From contig NZ_JAAATY010000001.1 in NCBI RefSeq assembly GCF_013280595.1, positions 687,987 to 751,986 of the forward strand: DNA of 64,000 nt. The letters are read 5' to 3'. This DNA is from Kibdelosporangium persicum. GTDB taxonomy: Bacteria; Actinomycetota; Actinomycetes; Mycobacteriales; Pseudonocardiaceae. Made by a program: the position numbers and the translations under genes. This document shows, in pieces, positions 55,120 to 62,061 of this stretch; position 1 is the first letter of the stretch, and each line of letters starts with the position of its first letter. A model generated the notes under the pieces. It was not told where the DNA came from. It worked only from the letters and a program-made list of their open reading frames with translations, and ran no database searches.

Positions 55120-55133
55120 TGAGAGCGCTCTCA
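55120..55133. promoter_or_regulatory. perfect LacI-family operator
   Basis: TGAGAGCGCTCTCA is a perfect 14-bp palindrome matching the TGNGAGCGCTCNCA form bound by CebR-like LacI regulators in actinomycetes. It is presumably bound by the LacI-family protein encoded at 53612-54640. No intact sugar-utilisation gene adjoins it. Confidence 0.65.
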
Positions 55134-55194
55134 CCCTCGCGTGGAACGGGGCCCGTGTCAAGCACGGGGACAGGGATCTATACCGTCCCGTTGC

Positions 55195-55665
55195 CTAGGC
55201 CACTGTGGATAATCGCCGCGGTGGCCGCTCGGATGGCCCGCTGGGCGGGATTCGGCTCGCCCGGAACGCCGGCACGAGCGCGGCGAGCACCGCTCCGGTC
55301 GCGCCGACGACCGCGGCGAAGACCGCCAGGTTGAAGTCCAGGATGTCCAGCAGGATCAGCACACCGAAGAATCCGGCGAGCGCGCCCAGGACGCCGACCC
55401 ACGCCGCCTCGGTGAGCACGCCGTTGAAGACCTGCGCACGGCTGGCGCCGAAACACCGCAACAACGCCAGATCCCGTCGCCGTTGCCGGACGTTCGAGGA
55501 AAACGCCCTGTACACCACGACTTCGGTGAGCGCGAACATCGGCAGCAGCCACCAGCCGGAGACCTGCGCCACGATCAGCACGATCAACAGCCCGATCGCC
55601 ACCACACAGCAGAGCACCGCCCCGGCGCCCATCTGTTTACCCGCGTGGATGGGGTGCATCCTCAT
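55195..55665 (-). CDS. short FtsX-like ABC permease
   Basis: A 156-residue protein from ATG 55665, which shares a base with the ATPase stop. It has four helices (AVLCCVVAIGLLIVLIVAQV, WLLPMFALTEVVVYRAF, a third around GVLGALAGFFGVLILLDIL and a fourth AVVGATGAVLAALVPAF) and the FtsX/MacB core motif RRRDLALLRCFGASRAQV. It is a single transmembrane unit; full permeases of this class are usually several times longer, so it may be truncated or work as an oligomer. Partner of the degenerate ATPase upstream. Confidence 0.7.
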   Translation of the reverse strand: MRMHPIHAGKQMGAGAVLCCVVAIGLLIVLIVAQVSGWWLLPMFALTEVVVYRAFSSNVRQRRRDLALLRCFGASRAQVFNGVLTEAAWVGVLGALAGFFGVLILLDILDFNLAVFAAVVGATGAVLAALVPAFRASRIPPSGPSERPPRRLSTVA

Positions 55666-56363
55666 CACATCGCCGCCATGACCGACTCCACCGTCGGCCG
55701 TTCCACTTCGCCGGTGATCCGCCCCTGCGCCAGCACGAAGACCCGGTCCGCGTGCGCCGCCACGAACGGATCCCGGGTCGCCAGCAGGACGGACTGGCCG
55801 AGCTTGCGCACCCACATCCGCAGGAATCCCAGCAACGCCGCCGCTTCCATCCGGTCAAGCTCACCGGCCGGCTCGTCGGCCAGCACCAGGTCCGGCCGGT
55901 TGAGGAAGGCACGCGCACACGCGACTCGCTGCCGTTGCTCGGCCGTCAGCGCGGACGGACGGGTCCGGAGCAGCAGCGACAGCCCCAGCAGCTCGACCAC
56001 CGTGGTGAACCACTGCTTCTCCGTGCGCCTGCCGGCCAGTTCGGCACCAATCCGGATGTTCTGCTCGACCGACAGCGTCGGGAACAGGCTGCACGTGGCG
56101 AACACGAACCCGATCCGGTCGCGCCGCAGCCTGGTCAGCGCCGAGTCACCGAGTCCGGTGATCCGGTCGGCTCCGATGTGGACCGTCCCGCGGTCCGGCC
56201 GCTCCAGCCCGCCCACGCAGTTGAGCAACGTCGTCTTGCCCGCCTCCGGCCTGCCCACCACCGCCGTCAGCCGCCCAGCCGGAACGTCCAGGTCCACCCC
56301 GCGCAACACCCGCGCTCGCACCACGCCGCGAACACTCGCAGCAGCCCCGACGGCAACCGACAT
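55665..56363 (-). CDS. degenerate LolD/MacB-type ABC ATPase
   Basis: A 232-residue ABC protein. Walker A GRPEAGKTT (37-45) and Walker B LVLADEPAGELD (159-170) are intact. The Q-loop position reads VFATCSLFP (Ala89 instead of Gln), the signature is SALTAEQRQRV (LTAEQ instead of LSGGQ), and the H-loop is LLATRDPF (Arg197 instead of His). ATP binding is likely but normal hydrolysis cycles are doubtful. It is coupled to the short FtsX-like permease. Either a decaying exporter or a regulatory ABC pair. Confidence 0.75.
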   Translation of the reverse strand: MSVAVGAAASVRGVVRARVLRGVDLDVPAGRLTAVVGRPEAGKTTLLNCVGGLERPDRGTVHIGADRITGLGDSALTRLRRDRIGFVFATCSLFPTLSVEQNIRIGAELAGRRTEKQWFTTVVELLGLSLLLRTRPSALTAEQRQRVACARAFLNRPDLVLADEPAGELDRMEAAALLGFLRMWVRKLGQSVLLATRDPFVAAHADRVFVLAQGRITGEVERPTVESVMAAM

Positions 56364-56447
56364 ACCGTTAACGTTAGAAGGCCACCGGCACTCTCCGCAT
56401 CGGCTTGCAGACGTGTTGTGGATCAGACCTGAGTCTGACGCTCACGC

Positions 56448-59400
56448 TCAGTCAAGCAGGCCACGGTCGTAGGCCATCGCCACCGCCTCGGCCCGCCGGC
56501 TGGCCCCGAGCTTGGCCATGATCCGTGACAGGTGCACGCTCACGGTCTTCTCGCTGATGTACAGCTCCTCGCCGACCTGCCGGTTCGTCTGCCCCATCGC
56601 CACCAGCCGGAGCACGGACTGCTCACGCGGAGTGAACAGATCGACCGTGTCCCGCGGCCCGGTGCCGTCTTCGGACAACACGAGCCGGGCCCGGCGGGCC
56701 AGCTGCACGAGGGCGTCCTGCAGCGGCTTGGCGCCCAGCTTGACGGCCACTTTGTTGGCCAGCCGGAGCTGCACGGCGGCCTCGTCGCGCCGGTCGGCGC
56801 CCAGCAGTGCCTCGGCGTAGCGCCAACGGGCGACTGCCTGGTCGTACACGGCGCCGTAGTCGGAGGCCTCGACGGCCGCCGCCCACCTGGCCGGATCGCT
56901 GGCGCCGTGCGACCTGGTCAGTTCGGCTTCGGCGCGGGCCAGCCAGAAACGGCCGTCCGGGCCGAGGTCGCCGGTACGCGGCGTACCGAGCTCCGCGGTC
57001 TGCCTGGCCACCTGGGCGAACCGTTCGCCCTCGGCGACGATTCCGGCGACGTCCTCACCCTTCACCTTGGCCCGGGCTGCCGCGTCGGCCGCGGCACAGG
57101 TACCCAGCGCACCCAGCTTGATCCCGACCGTGGGCCACGACCCGACGACGCGCACCACCCAGTCGAGAGCTTCGCTCACCCGGTGTGACGCCACGTCCGG
57201 CTTGCCGCGCCACAGCGCCAGCTCGGCGCCCGCGGTGCCGGAGATCAGCGCGATCTGCAGCTCACGCCACTCCGACCGCAGGCTGGTCAGCAGCCGTTCC
57301 GCGGCGGCGAACCGGCCCCGGCCGACCGCGATGTGCAGGTTGCACGCGGCCAGGCGTGCCGAGATCGTGCTCGACACCCGGCCACGCGGCTGCTCGAGCG
57401 GCTCGTCGGCCCCGTCCCAGTCACCGCTCGCGTACTGGTTGAGCATCTGCAGAACACGCAGTTCGACGCCGAAGTCGCTCCACGACAGGCCGGTCTCGCG
57501 AGCCAGCTCGATGCCGTCGGCCAACGCCGCGGCGGCCTCGTCGAACAGGCCCAGCTCGTAGCGGTTGAGGCCGTGGTAGAAGCGGGCCCGCAGGCCGACC
57601 GTGATCGCGTCCGCCTCCTTGGCCCGGTCCTTGGCCTCCAGCAGCAGGTGCTGGCTCTCCTCGATCTCGCCGTCCGACTCGCGGACGATGGCCAGGGTGG
57701 TCAACGCGTCCGCCTCGGCGCCCGTCGCACCGACCGCACGGGCGTCCTTGACCGCCAGCTCCGCCTGCTCCCGCGCCAGCGACATCTCGCCTTCGGCGCG
57801 CAACATCCGCGCGTACACGGCCAGCACCCACGCGCGGGTGTGGCTCGGCGGCAGTTCGGCGGCCTTCGCCCATGCCGACTCGATGACGGCGCGCGCTTCC
57901 TCCTCGCTGCCGTCGATCGCCATCAGGGTCTGCGCGAGCCTGCGGCGGACCTCGGCCTTCAGCTCCAGGTCGCTCTGCTTGTCGGCGAGTTTGACGGCCG
58001 AGCGCGCGTAGGCGATGGCCCGCTCCGGGTCGCCGGACGTGCCGGCCGCCCAGGAAGCCTTACGCAGCAAGGTCAACTCGTCGGTGCCGGCCGGACGTTC
58101 GTCCTCGGCGACGGAATCCCACAGCCGCAGCGCCTGTTCCAAGTGCCGCAAGGCTTCTCCTGGCGCGCCCAGCTGCGTGGCCTCTTTCGCGGCACGCACG
58201 GACGCGGCCAAGGCGTCGGACAGCGCATTGCTTTCCATGCTGTGGTAGGCGAAAGCGGCTGAGTTGCCGCGCTCGTCCTGGCGTTCCTTCAGATAACGCG
58301 CGTACGCGGCATGCAGGCGGACCCGTTCGCCGGGCAGCAGGTCGCCGTACACGGCCTCACGCATCAGAGCGTGCCGGAACGAGTAGTGCACCTGCTCGCC
58401 GCCGGTCACGAAGATGTGGTGCTGCACGGCCTCGCGCAGCGACTCCTCAAGCTGGATGTCGTCGACGGCGCCGACTTCGCGCAGCGTGCTGTGCTTCACC
58501 GTCCGCCCGGCGACCGAGGCCAGCCGGATCACCTGCTGGGCGGGCTCGCTCAGCCGTTCCACCCTGGCCAGCAGCACGTCGGCGAGCGACGCCGGGATAC
58601 CGCACTCGTCCTCGGCGAACGCGGCCAGCAGCTCCTCGGCGAAGAAGGCGTTGCCCTCGGACTGTTCGGCGACCTTGCGGACCATCTCGTCCTCGACCCG
58701 GCCCTCGGCCAGTGCCTCGACGAACTGACGTGCGGCGGCCTTGTCGAACGGCGGCAGCTCCAGCCGTTCCACCGCGGGCAGCCGGACCAGCTCCGCCAAT
58801 AACGGGCGCAGCGGGTGCCTGCGGTGCAGGTCGTCCGTCCGATAGGTACACACGACGAGCAGCCGCTGCGAACGCAGCCTGCTCAACAGGAACGACAACA
58901 GCCCGCGGGTCGAGCTGTCCGCCCAGTGCAGGTCCTCGATCACCAGCACGACAGTGCTGTCGCCGGCCAGTTCGCTCAGCAGCCCGTGCACCGCGTCGAA
59001 GAGTTGCAACTGCCCGATGTCCTGCTCGCGCCGCGGCGGCATGCCCTGCACCTTGCCGATCGTCGGCGCGAAGTTCGGCACGAACCGTTGCGGTTCGAGC
59101 ACCTGGTCGTGCGCGCCGGACAGCACGAGGTCCGGCAGCAGCATCCCCAGCGCCGGCCTGGCCAGCACGTCGTCCCGGCCCAGTCCGCGCAGTTGCGTGA
59201 GCGCTTCGGCGAACGGCAGGTAAGGCAGGCCGGTCTCGCCGAAGTCGACGCAACGCCCCGACAGCACGATCGCGCCCTCGTCGGTCGCGACCGTGCTGAT
59301 CTCCTCGACCATGCGTGTCTTACCGATACCGGCGTCCCCGGCGATCAGCACCGCGCCGGCCGTACCCCCAGCGGAACGGCCGAGGGCCGCGCGCAACCGG

Positions 59401-59462
59401 TCCATCTCCCGGCTGCGTGCGACCAACGGTATTCCTGATCCCAACCTCGGCACGTCAGGCAT
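56448..59462 (-). CDS. LAL-type LuxR regulator with AAA/STAND ATPase
   Basis: A 1004-residue regulator of the large ATP-binding LuxR class. The N-terminal ATPase (about 15-300) has Walker A GDAGIGKT (42-49) and Walker B VVLVIEDLHWAD. A long helical/TPR-like middle follows. The C-terminal LuxR helix-turn-helix (about 940-1000) reads LFTPREQSVLRLVAMGQTNR, then YISEKTVSVHLSRIMAKLG. Such proteins often activate catabolic or secondary-metabolite operons on binding a small molecule. It starts 11 bases after a small protein gene and is the second gene of that pair. Confidence 0.88.
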   Translation of the reverse strand: MPDVPRLGSGIPLVARSREMDRLRAALGRSAGGTAGAVLIAGDAGIGKTRMVEEISTVATDEGAIVLSGRCVDFGETGLPYLPFAEALTQLRGLGRDDVLARPALGMLLPDLVLSGAHDQVLEPQRFVPNFAPTIGKVQGMPPRREQDIGQLQLFDAVHGLLSELAGDSTVVLVIEDLHWADSSTRGLLSFLLSRLRSQRLLVVCTYRTDDLHRRHPLRPLLAELVRLPAVERLELPPFDKAAARQFVEALAEGRVEDEMVRKVAEQSEGNAFFAEELLAAFAEDECGIPASLADVLLARVERLSEPAQQVIRLASVAGRTVKHSTLREVGAVDDIQLEESLREAVQHHIFVTGGEQVHYSFRHALMREAVYGDLLPGERVRLHAAYARYLKERQDERGNSAAFAYHSMESNALSDALAASVRAAKEATQLGAPGEALRHLEQALRLWDSVAEDERPAGTDELTLLRKASWAAGTSGDPERAIAYARSAVKLADKQSDLELKAEVRRRLAQTLMAIDGSEEEARAVIESAWAKAAELPPSHTRAWVLAVYARMLRAEGEMSLAREQAELAVKDARAVGATGAEADALTTLAIVRESDGEIEESQHLLLEAKDRAKEADAITVGLRARFYHGLNRYELGLFDEAAAALADGIELARETGLSWSDFGVELRVLQMLNQYASGDWDGADEPLEQPRGRVSSTISARLAACNLHIAVGRGRFAAAERLLTSLRSEWRELQIALISGTAGAELALWRGKPDVASHRVSEALDWVVRVVGSWPTVGIKLGALGTCAAADAAARAKVKGEDVAGIVAEGERFAQVARQTAELGTPRTGDLGPDGRFWLARAEAELTRSHGASDPARWAAAVEASDYGAVYDQAVARWRYAEALLGADRRDEAAVQLRLANKVAVKLGAKPLQDALVQLARRARLVLSEDGTGPRDTVDLFTPREQSVLRLVAMGQTNRQVGEELYISEKTVSVHLSRIMAKLGASRRAEAVAMAYDRGLLD

Positions 59463-59473
59463 AGTGACACACC

Positions 59474-59641
59474 TCAGGCCGCGCGGCGTTCACCATTTCC
59501 GTCGTCGGCCCTGTGTACTCGCAGCCGCTGCCACCAGCGTGGCGGCTGCGCCCTGCGCGCCTCACGCAGATGCTGACGAGCGACCGCGTCGCCCTGCCGG
59601 TACGCGACCTCCGCGTGCACGGCCTCCGGGGTCCATTCCAT
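59474..59641 (-). CDS. small basic protein upstream of the LAL regulator
   Basis: A 55-residue protein from ATG 59641, with GAGG about 8 bases upstream. It begins MEWTPEAVHAEVAYRQGDAV and is rich in Arg and Trp (ARRAQPPRWWQRLRVHRA). I know no function. Close spacing to the LAL gene and a good ribosome site support expression. Confidence 0.55.
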   Translation of the reverse strand: MEWTPEAVHAEVAYRQGDAVARQHLREARRAQPPRWWQRLRVHRADDGNGERRAA

Positions 59642-59814
59642 CTCACTCACCTCGTTGTCTCGCGTTTCGGTGATGATGAGATTCGTCGTAAGGGCCCGGC
59701 GCGGACATCGGGTGAACAACCACCGTTACGGCCACGACTCCTTACCAGCCGGGGTAAGGGGGCGGCACAGCCGGGTAAGGGCCCCTCAGGCCCGGCGTTT
59801 CCCCAGCTCAAAGC

Positions 59815-59858
59815 TCGTGAGTGGTTAGCCGGGTTAGAACCCGTACAACCACTCACGA
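59815..59858. repeat. dispersed palindromic repeat, copy 3
   Basis: Perfect 12-bp arms TCGTGAGTGGTT (59815-59826) / AACCACTCACGA (59847-59858) surround the core GGGTTAGAAC shared with copy 1. The core itself is nested in a perfect CGGGTT-AG-AACCCG hairpin. It lies 27 bases beyond the stop of the minus-strand DUF397 gene, again at a gene 3' end. Terminator-like in both directions. Confidence 0.7.
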
Positions 59859-59885
59859 CCAAGGACCTGCGCTCCCGCTGGGTGA

Positions 59886-60074
59886 CTAATCCTTTGTGGT
59901 GGCGAGGAACGCCGTCCACACCGCCGATTCGAACCGCAGCACGCCCGCTTCCGGGTTCTTGGAGTCGCGCACTCTCGCCTCGGTGTGTGCCAAGGCGATT
60001 TCGACACAGTCGTTGCCGGCACCACTGTGGCTGCTCTTTCGCCACACCGTGCCGGCCGGTTCGGAAACAGTCAA
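59886..60074 (-). CDS. DUF397 protein
   Basis: A 62-residue DUF397 protein with WRKSSHSGAGNDCVEIA, VRDSKNPEAGVLRF and WTAFLA, the family's three conserved blocks. DUF397 proteins are encoded beside XRE/DUF5753 regulators and often modulate them (WhiJ-type pairs, in part antitoxin-like). It starts 4 bases after the regulator's stop, so the two are one operon. Confidence 0.9.
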   Translation of the reverse strand: MTVSEPAGTVWRKSSHSGAGNDCVEIALAHTEARVRDSKNPEAGVLRFESAVWTAFLATTKD

Positions 60075-60078
60075 AGTT

Positions 60079-60942
60079 TCACTCCTCTCGTTGACGGGAC
60101 AACCTTTCGGCCATCCGAGAGACCAAATGCACGCTGTCGTCCGGGCTTGCCGCGGACGCTCGCAAATGGTCGAACATCAAGGTATACCGTTGCACGTCGG
60201 CCTGCTCCTCCAAATAGACACCACCGGTTGTGGTGTCCACATAGACGACATCAGGGTCCGCCTGTTCAGGAAAACCAAGGATGAGAAAGGGACCCTCCAT
60301 ACTGGAGTGCGCGCCGGCGTCGAACGGGACCACCTGCAGTGTGACGTTCGTCAGCGTCGAGATTTCACACAATCGAAGCAACTGTTCGTGCATGACGCGC
60401 GGCCCGCCGACGGTCCGGTGCAGCACGGCCTCTTCGATGATCGCCCAGTACGCGGTCGGTTCCGGGGCGGTCAGCAGCCGCTGCCGTTCCACCCGCGCGC
60501 CGACCCGGCGATCCACTTCGGCCTCTGTCCAGTCCGGCCGGATCGAGCGCATCACCGCGCGGATGTAGTCCTCGGTCTGCAACAGCCCGGGAACGAGCAA
60601 TGCCTGAAAAGCGCGCAGGGACGACGCCTCGGACTCCAGGCCGACGAACGCGCCGGTGAAAACCTCGTTATAGGCGTGCCACCAGCCCTTTTTGCGGGCC
60701 TCACGCGCCAGTTGGACAAGCGCTTCGCGATGATCCGGTGAAACCTCGTACAGTTCGAGCAAATCCCGCGCGTCGCGGGGTGCCACGCCGACCTGACCGG
60801 TTTCGATCCGGCTGATCTTCGACGCGGAGCACTCCAGTTTCTCGCCGACCTCCTCGATTGTCAGCCTCGCGGCCTCACGCAGCCTACGCAGTTCGCTGGC
60901 CAACCTGCGCCGCCGGACAGTGGGGCTTTGCCCTCGTGCCAT
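60079..60942 (-). CDS. XRE-family regulator with DUF5753 domain
   Basis: A 287-residue regulator from ATG 60942, 6 bases after GGGAG; a TTG at 60948 is less likely. The XRE helix-turn-helix is at residues 12-70 (LASELRRLREAARLTIEEVG, then LECSASKISRIETGQVG). DUF5753 follows (ARVERQRLL, YWAIIEEAVLHRTVGG, VTLQVVPFDAGAHSSMEGPF). This is the WhiJ-like class, typically paired with DUF397 as here, and linked to development in streptomycetes. CTGCAA hexamers around its start are candidate autoregulatory sites. Confidence 0.88.
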   Translation of the reverse strand: MARGQSPTVRRRRLASELRRLREAARLTIEEVGEKLECSASKISRIETGQVGVAPRDARDLLELYEVSPDHREALVQLAREARKKGWWHAYNEVFTGAFVGLESEASSLRAFQALLVPGLLQTEDYIRAVMRSIRPDWTEAEVDRRVGARVERQRLLTAPEPTAYWAIIEEAVLHRTVGGPRVMHEQLLRLCEISTLTNVTLQVVPFDAGAHSSMEGPFLILGFPEQADPDVVYVDTTTGGVYLEEQADVQRYTLMFDHLRASAASPDDSVHLVSRMAERLSRQREE

Positions 60943-61002
60943 CTGCAACTCCCGGGTACGTCACCCATTCGTGTACTGCAACTTGCAGAATGCGGATTGC
61001 AG
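60943..61002. promoter_or_regulatory. CTGCAA-containing operator region upstream of the XRE gene
   Basis: The hexamer CTGCAA or its complement occurs four times in 60 bases: 60943-60948, 60976-60981, 60983-60988 and 60997-61002. The middle two form the perfect palindrome CTGCAA-C-TTGCAG (60976-60988). This clustering in the divergent promoter region suggests cooperative binding by the XRE regulator. Confidence 0.5.
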
Positions 61003-61075
61003 CCGCAAGCTACTTCCTACCGCTTGCCAGTAGCAGTCGAAGGTCCGGACGGGACGCAGAGGGACGTGGTGACGC

Positions 61076-61405
61076 GTGGTCGTCGTGAACAACTCAATTT
61101 TCGGCCACCTGGAGTCCTCACTGAACGGCTATCTGGCTGATCTCACCCAGCGAGGGGAGTCAGCCGCCCCAGCGGCGGCGACGAGGATCGCGAACCACGA
61201 GTTGCCCCGCGTTGTCGCCGCCTTGCAGGCAGTGCTCGGCGAACACCGGCCAGACGAACAAGGCCGCTGCCCCACGTGCCGCAGACGCCTGTTCGGCCGC
61301 GCGCCCGCACCCTGCCGGGCCTACCTGGCGGCGCACCTGTGCCTGCTGGTCACCGAGGACGACCAGCCCCACAACAGCGACACACCCCAGCTCGGCGCCT
61401 GCTGA
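61076..61405 (+). CDS. hypothetical protein with CxxC motif
   Basis: A 109-residue protein from GTG 61076 (MVVVNNSIFGHLESSLNGYL). The central part is helical; RCPTCRRRLFGRAPAPCRAYLAAH contributes a CPTC motif and a third Cys that may form a small zinc-binding or redox site. It is divergent from the XRE/DUF397 operon, and proteins of this kind are frequently neighbours of such operons in actinomycetes, which suggests a shared regulatory circuit. I do not recognise a defined family. Confidence 0.6.
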   Translation: MVVVNNSIFGHLESSLNGYLADLTQRGESAAPAAATRIANHELPRVVAALQAVLGEHRPDEQGRCPTCRRRLFGRAPAPCRAYLAAHLCLLVTEDDQPHNSDTPQLGAC

Positions 61406-61877
61406 GCCCCCAGACGAACCGGCACGCCCGGTTCGGCCGGACCGCACGGTCCCTCCCCCGGCCAACTCCCCTTCCCTACGGCCGACCTCCCGTGCCGTCC
61501 GGTACCCCTCCCCAGCGGGACCGGGATTTTCGCGCCCCCCGACTGAAGCCCGGTCCCGCTGGTCTCCCCCGCACGGTCCACAGTGACCTTCCCGGTCGGC
61601 ATCCCTCTTCGCGGACCCGGGGCCCGTCGACGAGAACCGCGCAACGGCGGGTCCACCCGCCACGGACGTGTGGTCACGCGATCTCGTGAACGGATCTTGG
61701 CGCATACCATCTCACCTGCTGTCACCGACCCGGGTGTGATCAACTCGTCCGGATGAATTTTTTGCGTGGCAAGCGATCTGCCGCCATCATGGAGTTCGAG
61801 CGGGACGGTACAAAAAGGACTCTCCAGCCGTTCCCGCGTCCAGTGCCGACACAGGTCGTGCCGACACGGAGGTTCGC
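61406..61877. other. intergenic region, no gene supported
   Basis: Minus-strand frames 61160-61705 and 61321-62004 are open but lack ribosome sites and family features. The stretch around 61750 (GAATTTTTTGCG) is unusually A/T-rich and may contain the promoter of the downstream transporter gene. Confidence 0.4.
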
Positions 61878-61991
61878 ATGATGGCCGGTTCCGGTGTGCA
61901 GCGACGGGTGCCGCGAGGCCCCTTCCGTCCCCGTGGTGGTTTCGGGCGGGCTCAGCGCGCCCTGGTGGACCAGCCCCGGTTACCCGGCTGA
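61878..61991 (+). CDS. possible leader peptide upstream of the SulP gene
   Basis: ATG 61878 (with a second ATG at 61881) has GGAGG five bases upstream and opens a 37-codon frame with an Arg-rich product (MMAGSGVQRRVPRGPFRPRG). It ends 70 bases before the SulP-carbonic anhydrase start. It may be a translated leader or chance; the ribosome site is the main support. Confidence 0.35.
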   Translation: MMAGSGVQRRVPRGPFRPRGGFGRAQRALVDQPRLPG

Positions 61992-62061
61992 CGGTCCGTC
62001 GCACGCAACCCCCGGATTCACCGGAATCCCGGGTGTTCCCGCCTCCGCAAGGAAAGAACCG

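Noticed and set aside
61321-62004. 227-codon minus-strand open frame before the SulP gene
   Set aside because: No ribosome site, no recognisable family, and an Arg/Gly/Pro-rich composition of the kind seen in non-coding high-GC frames.
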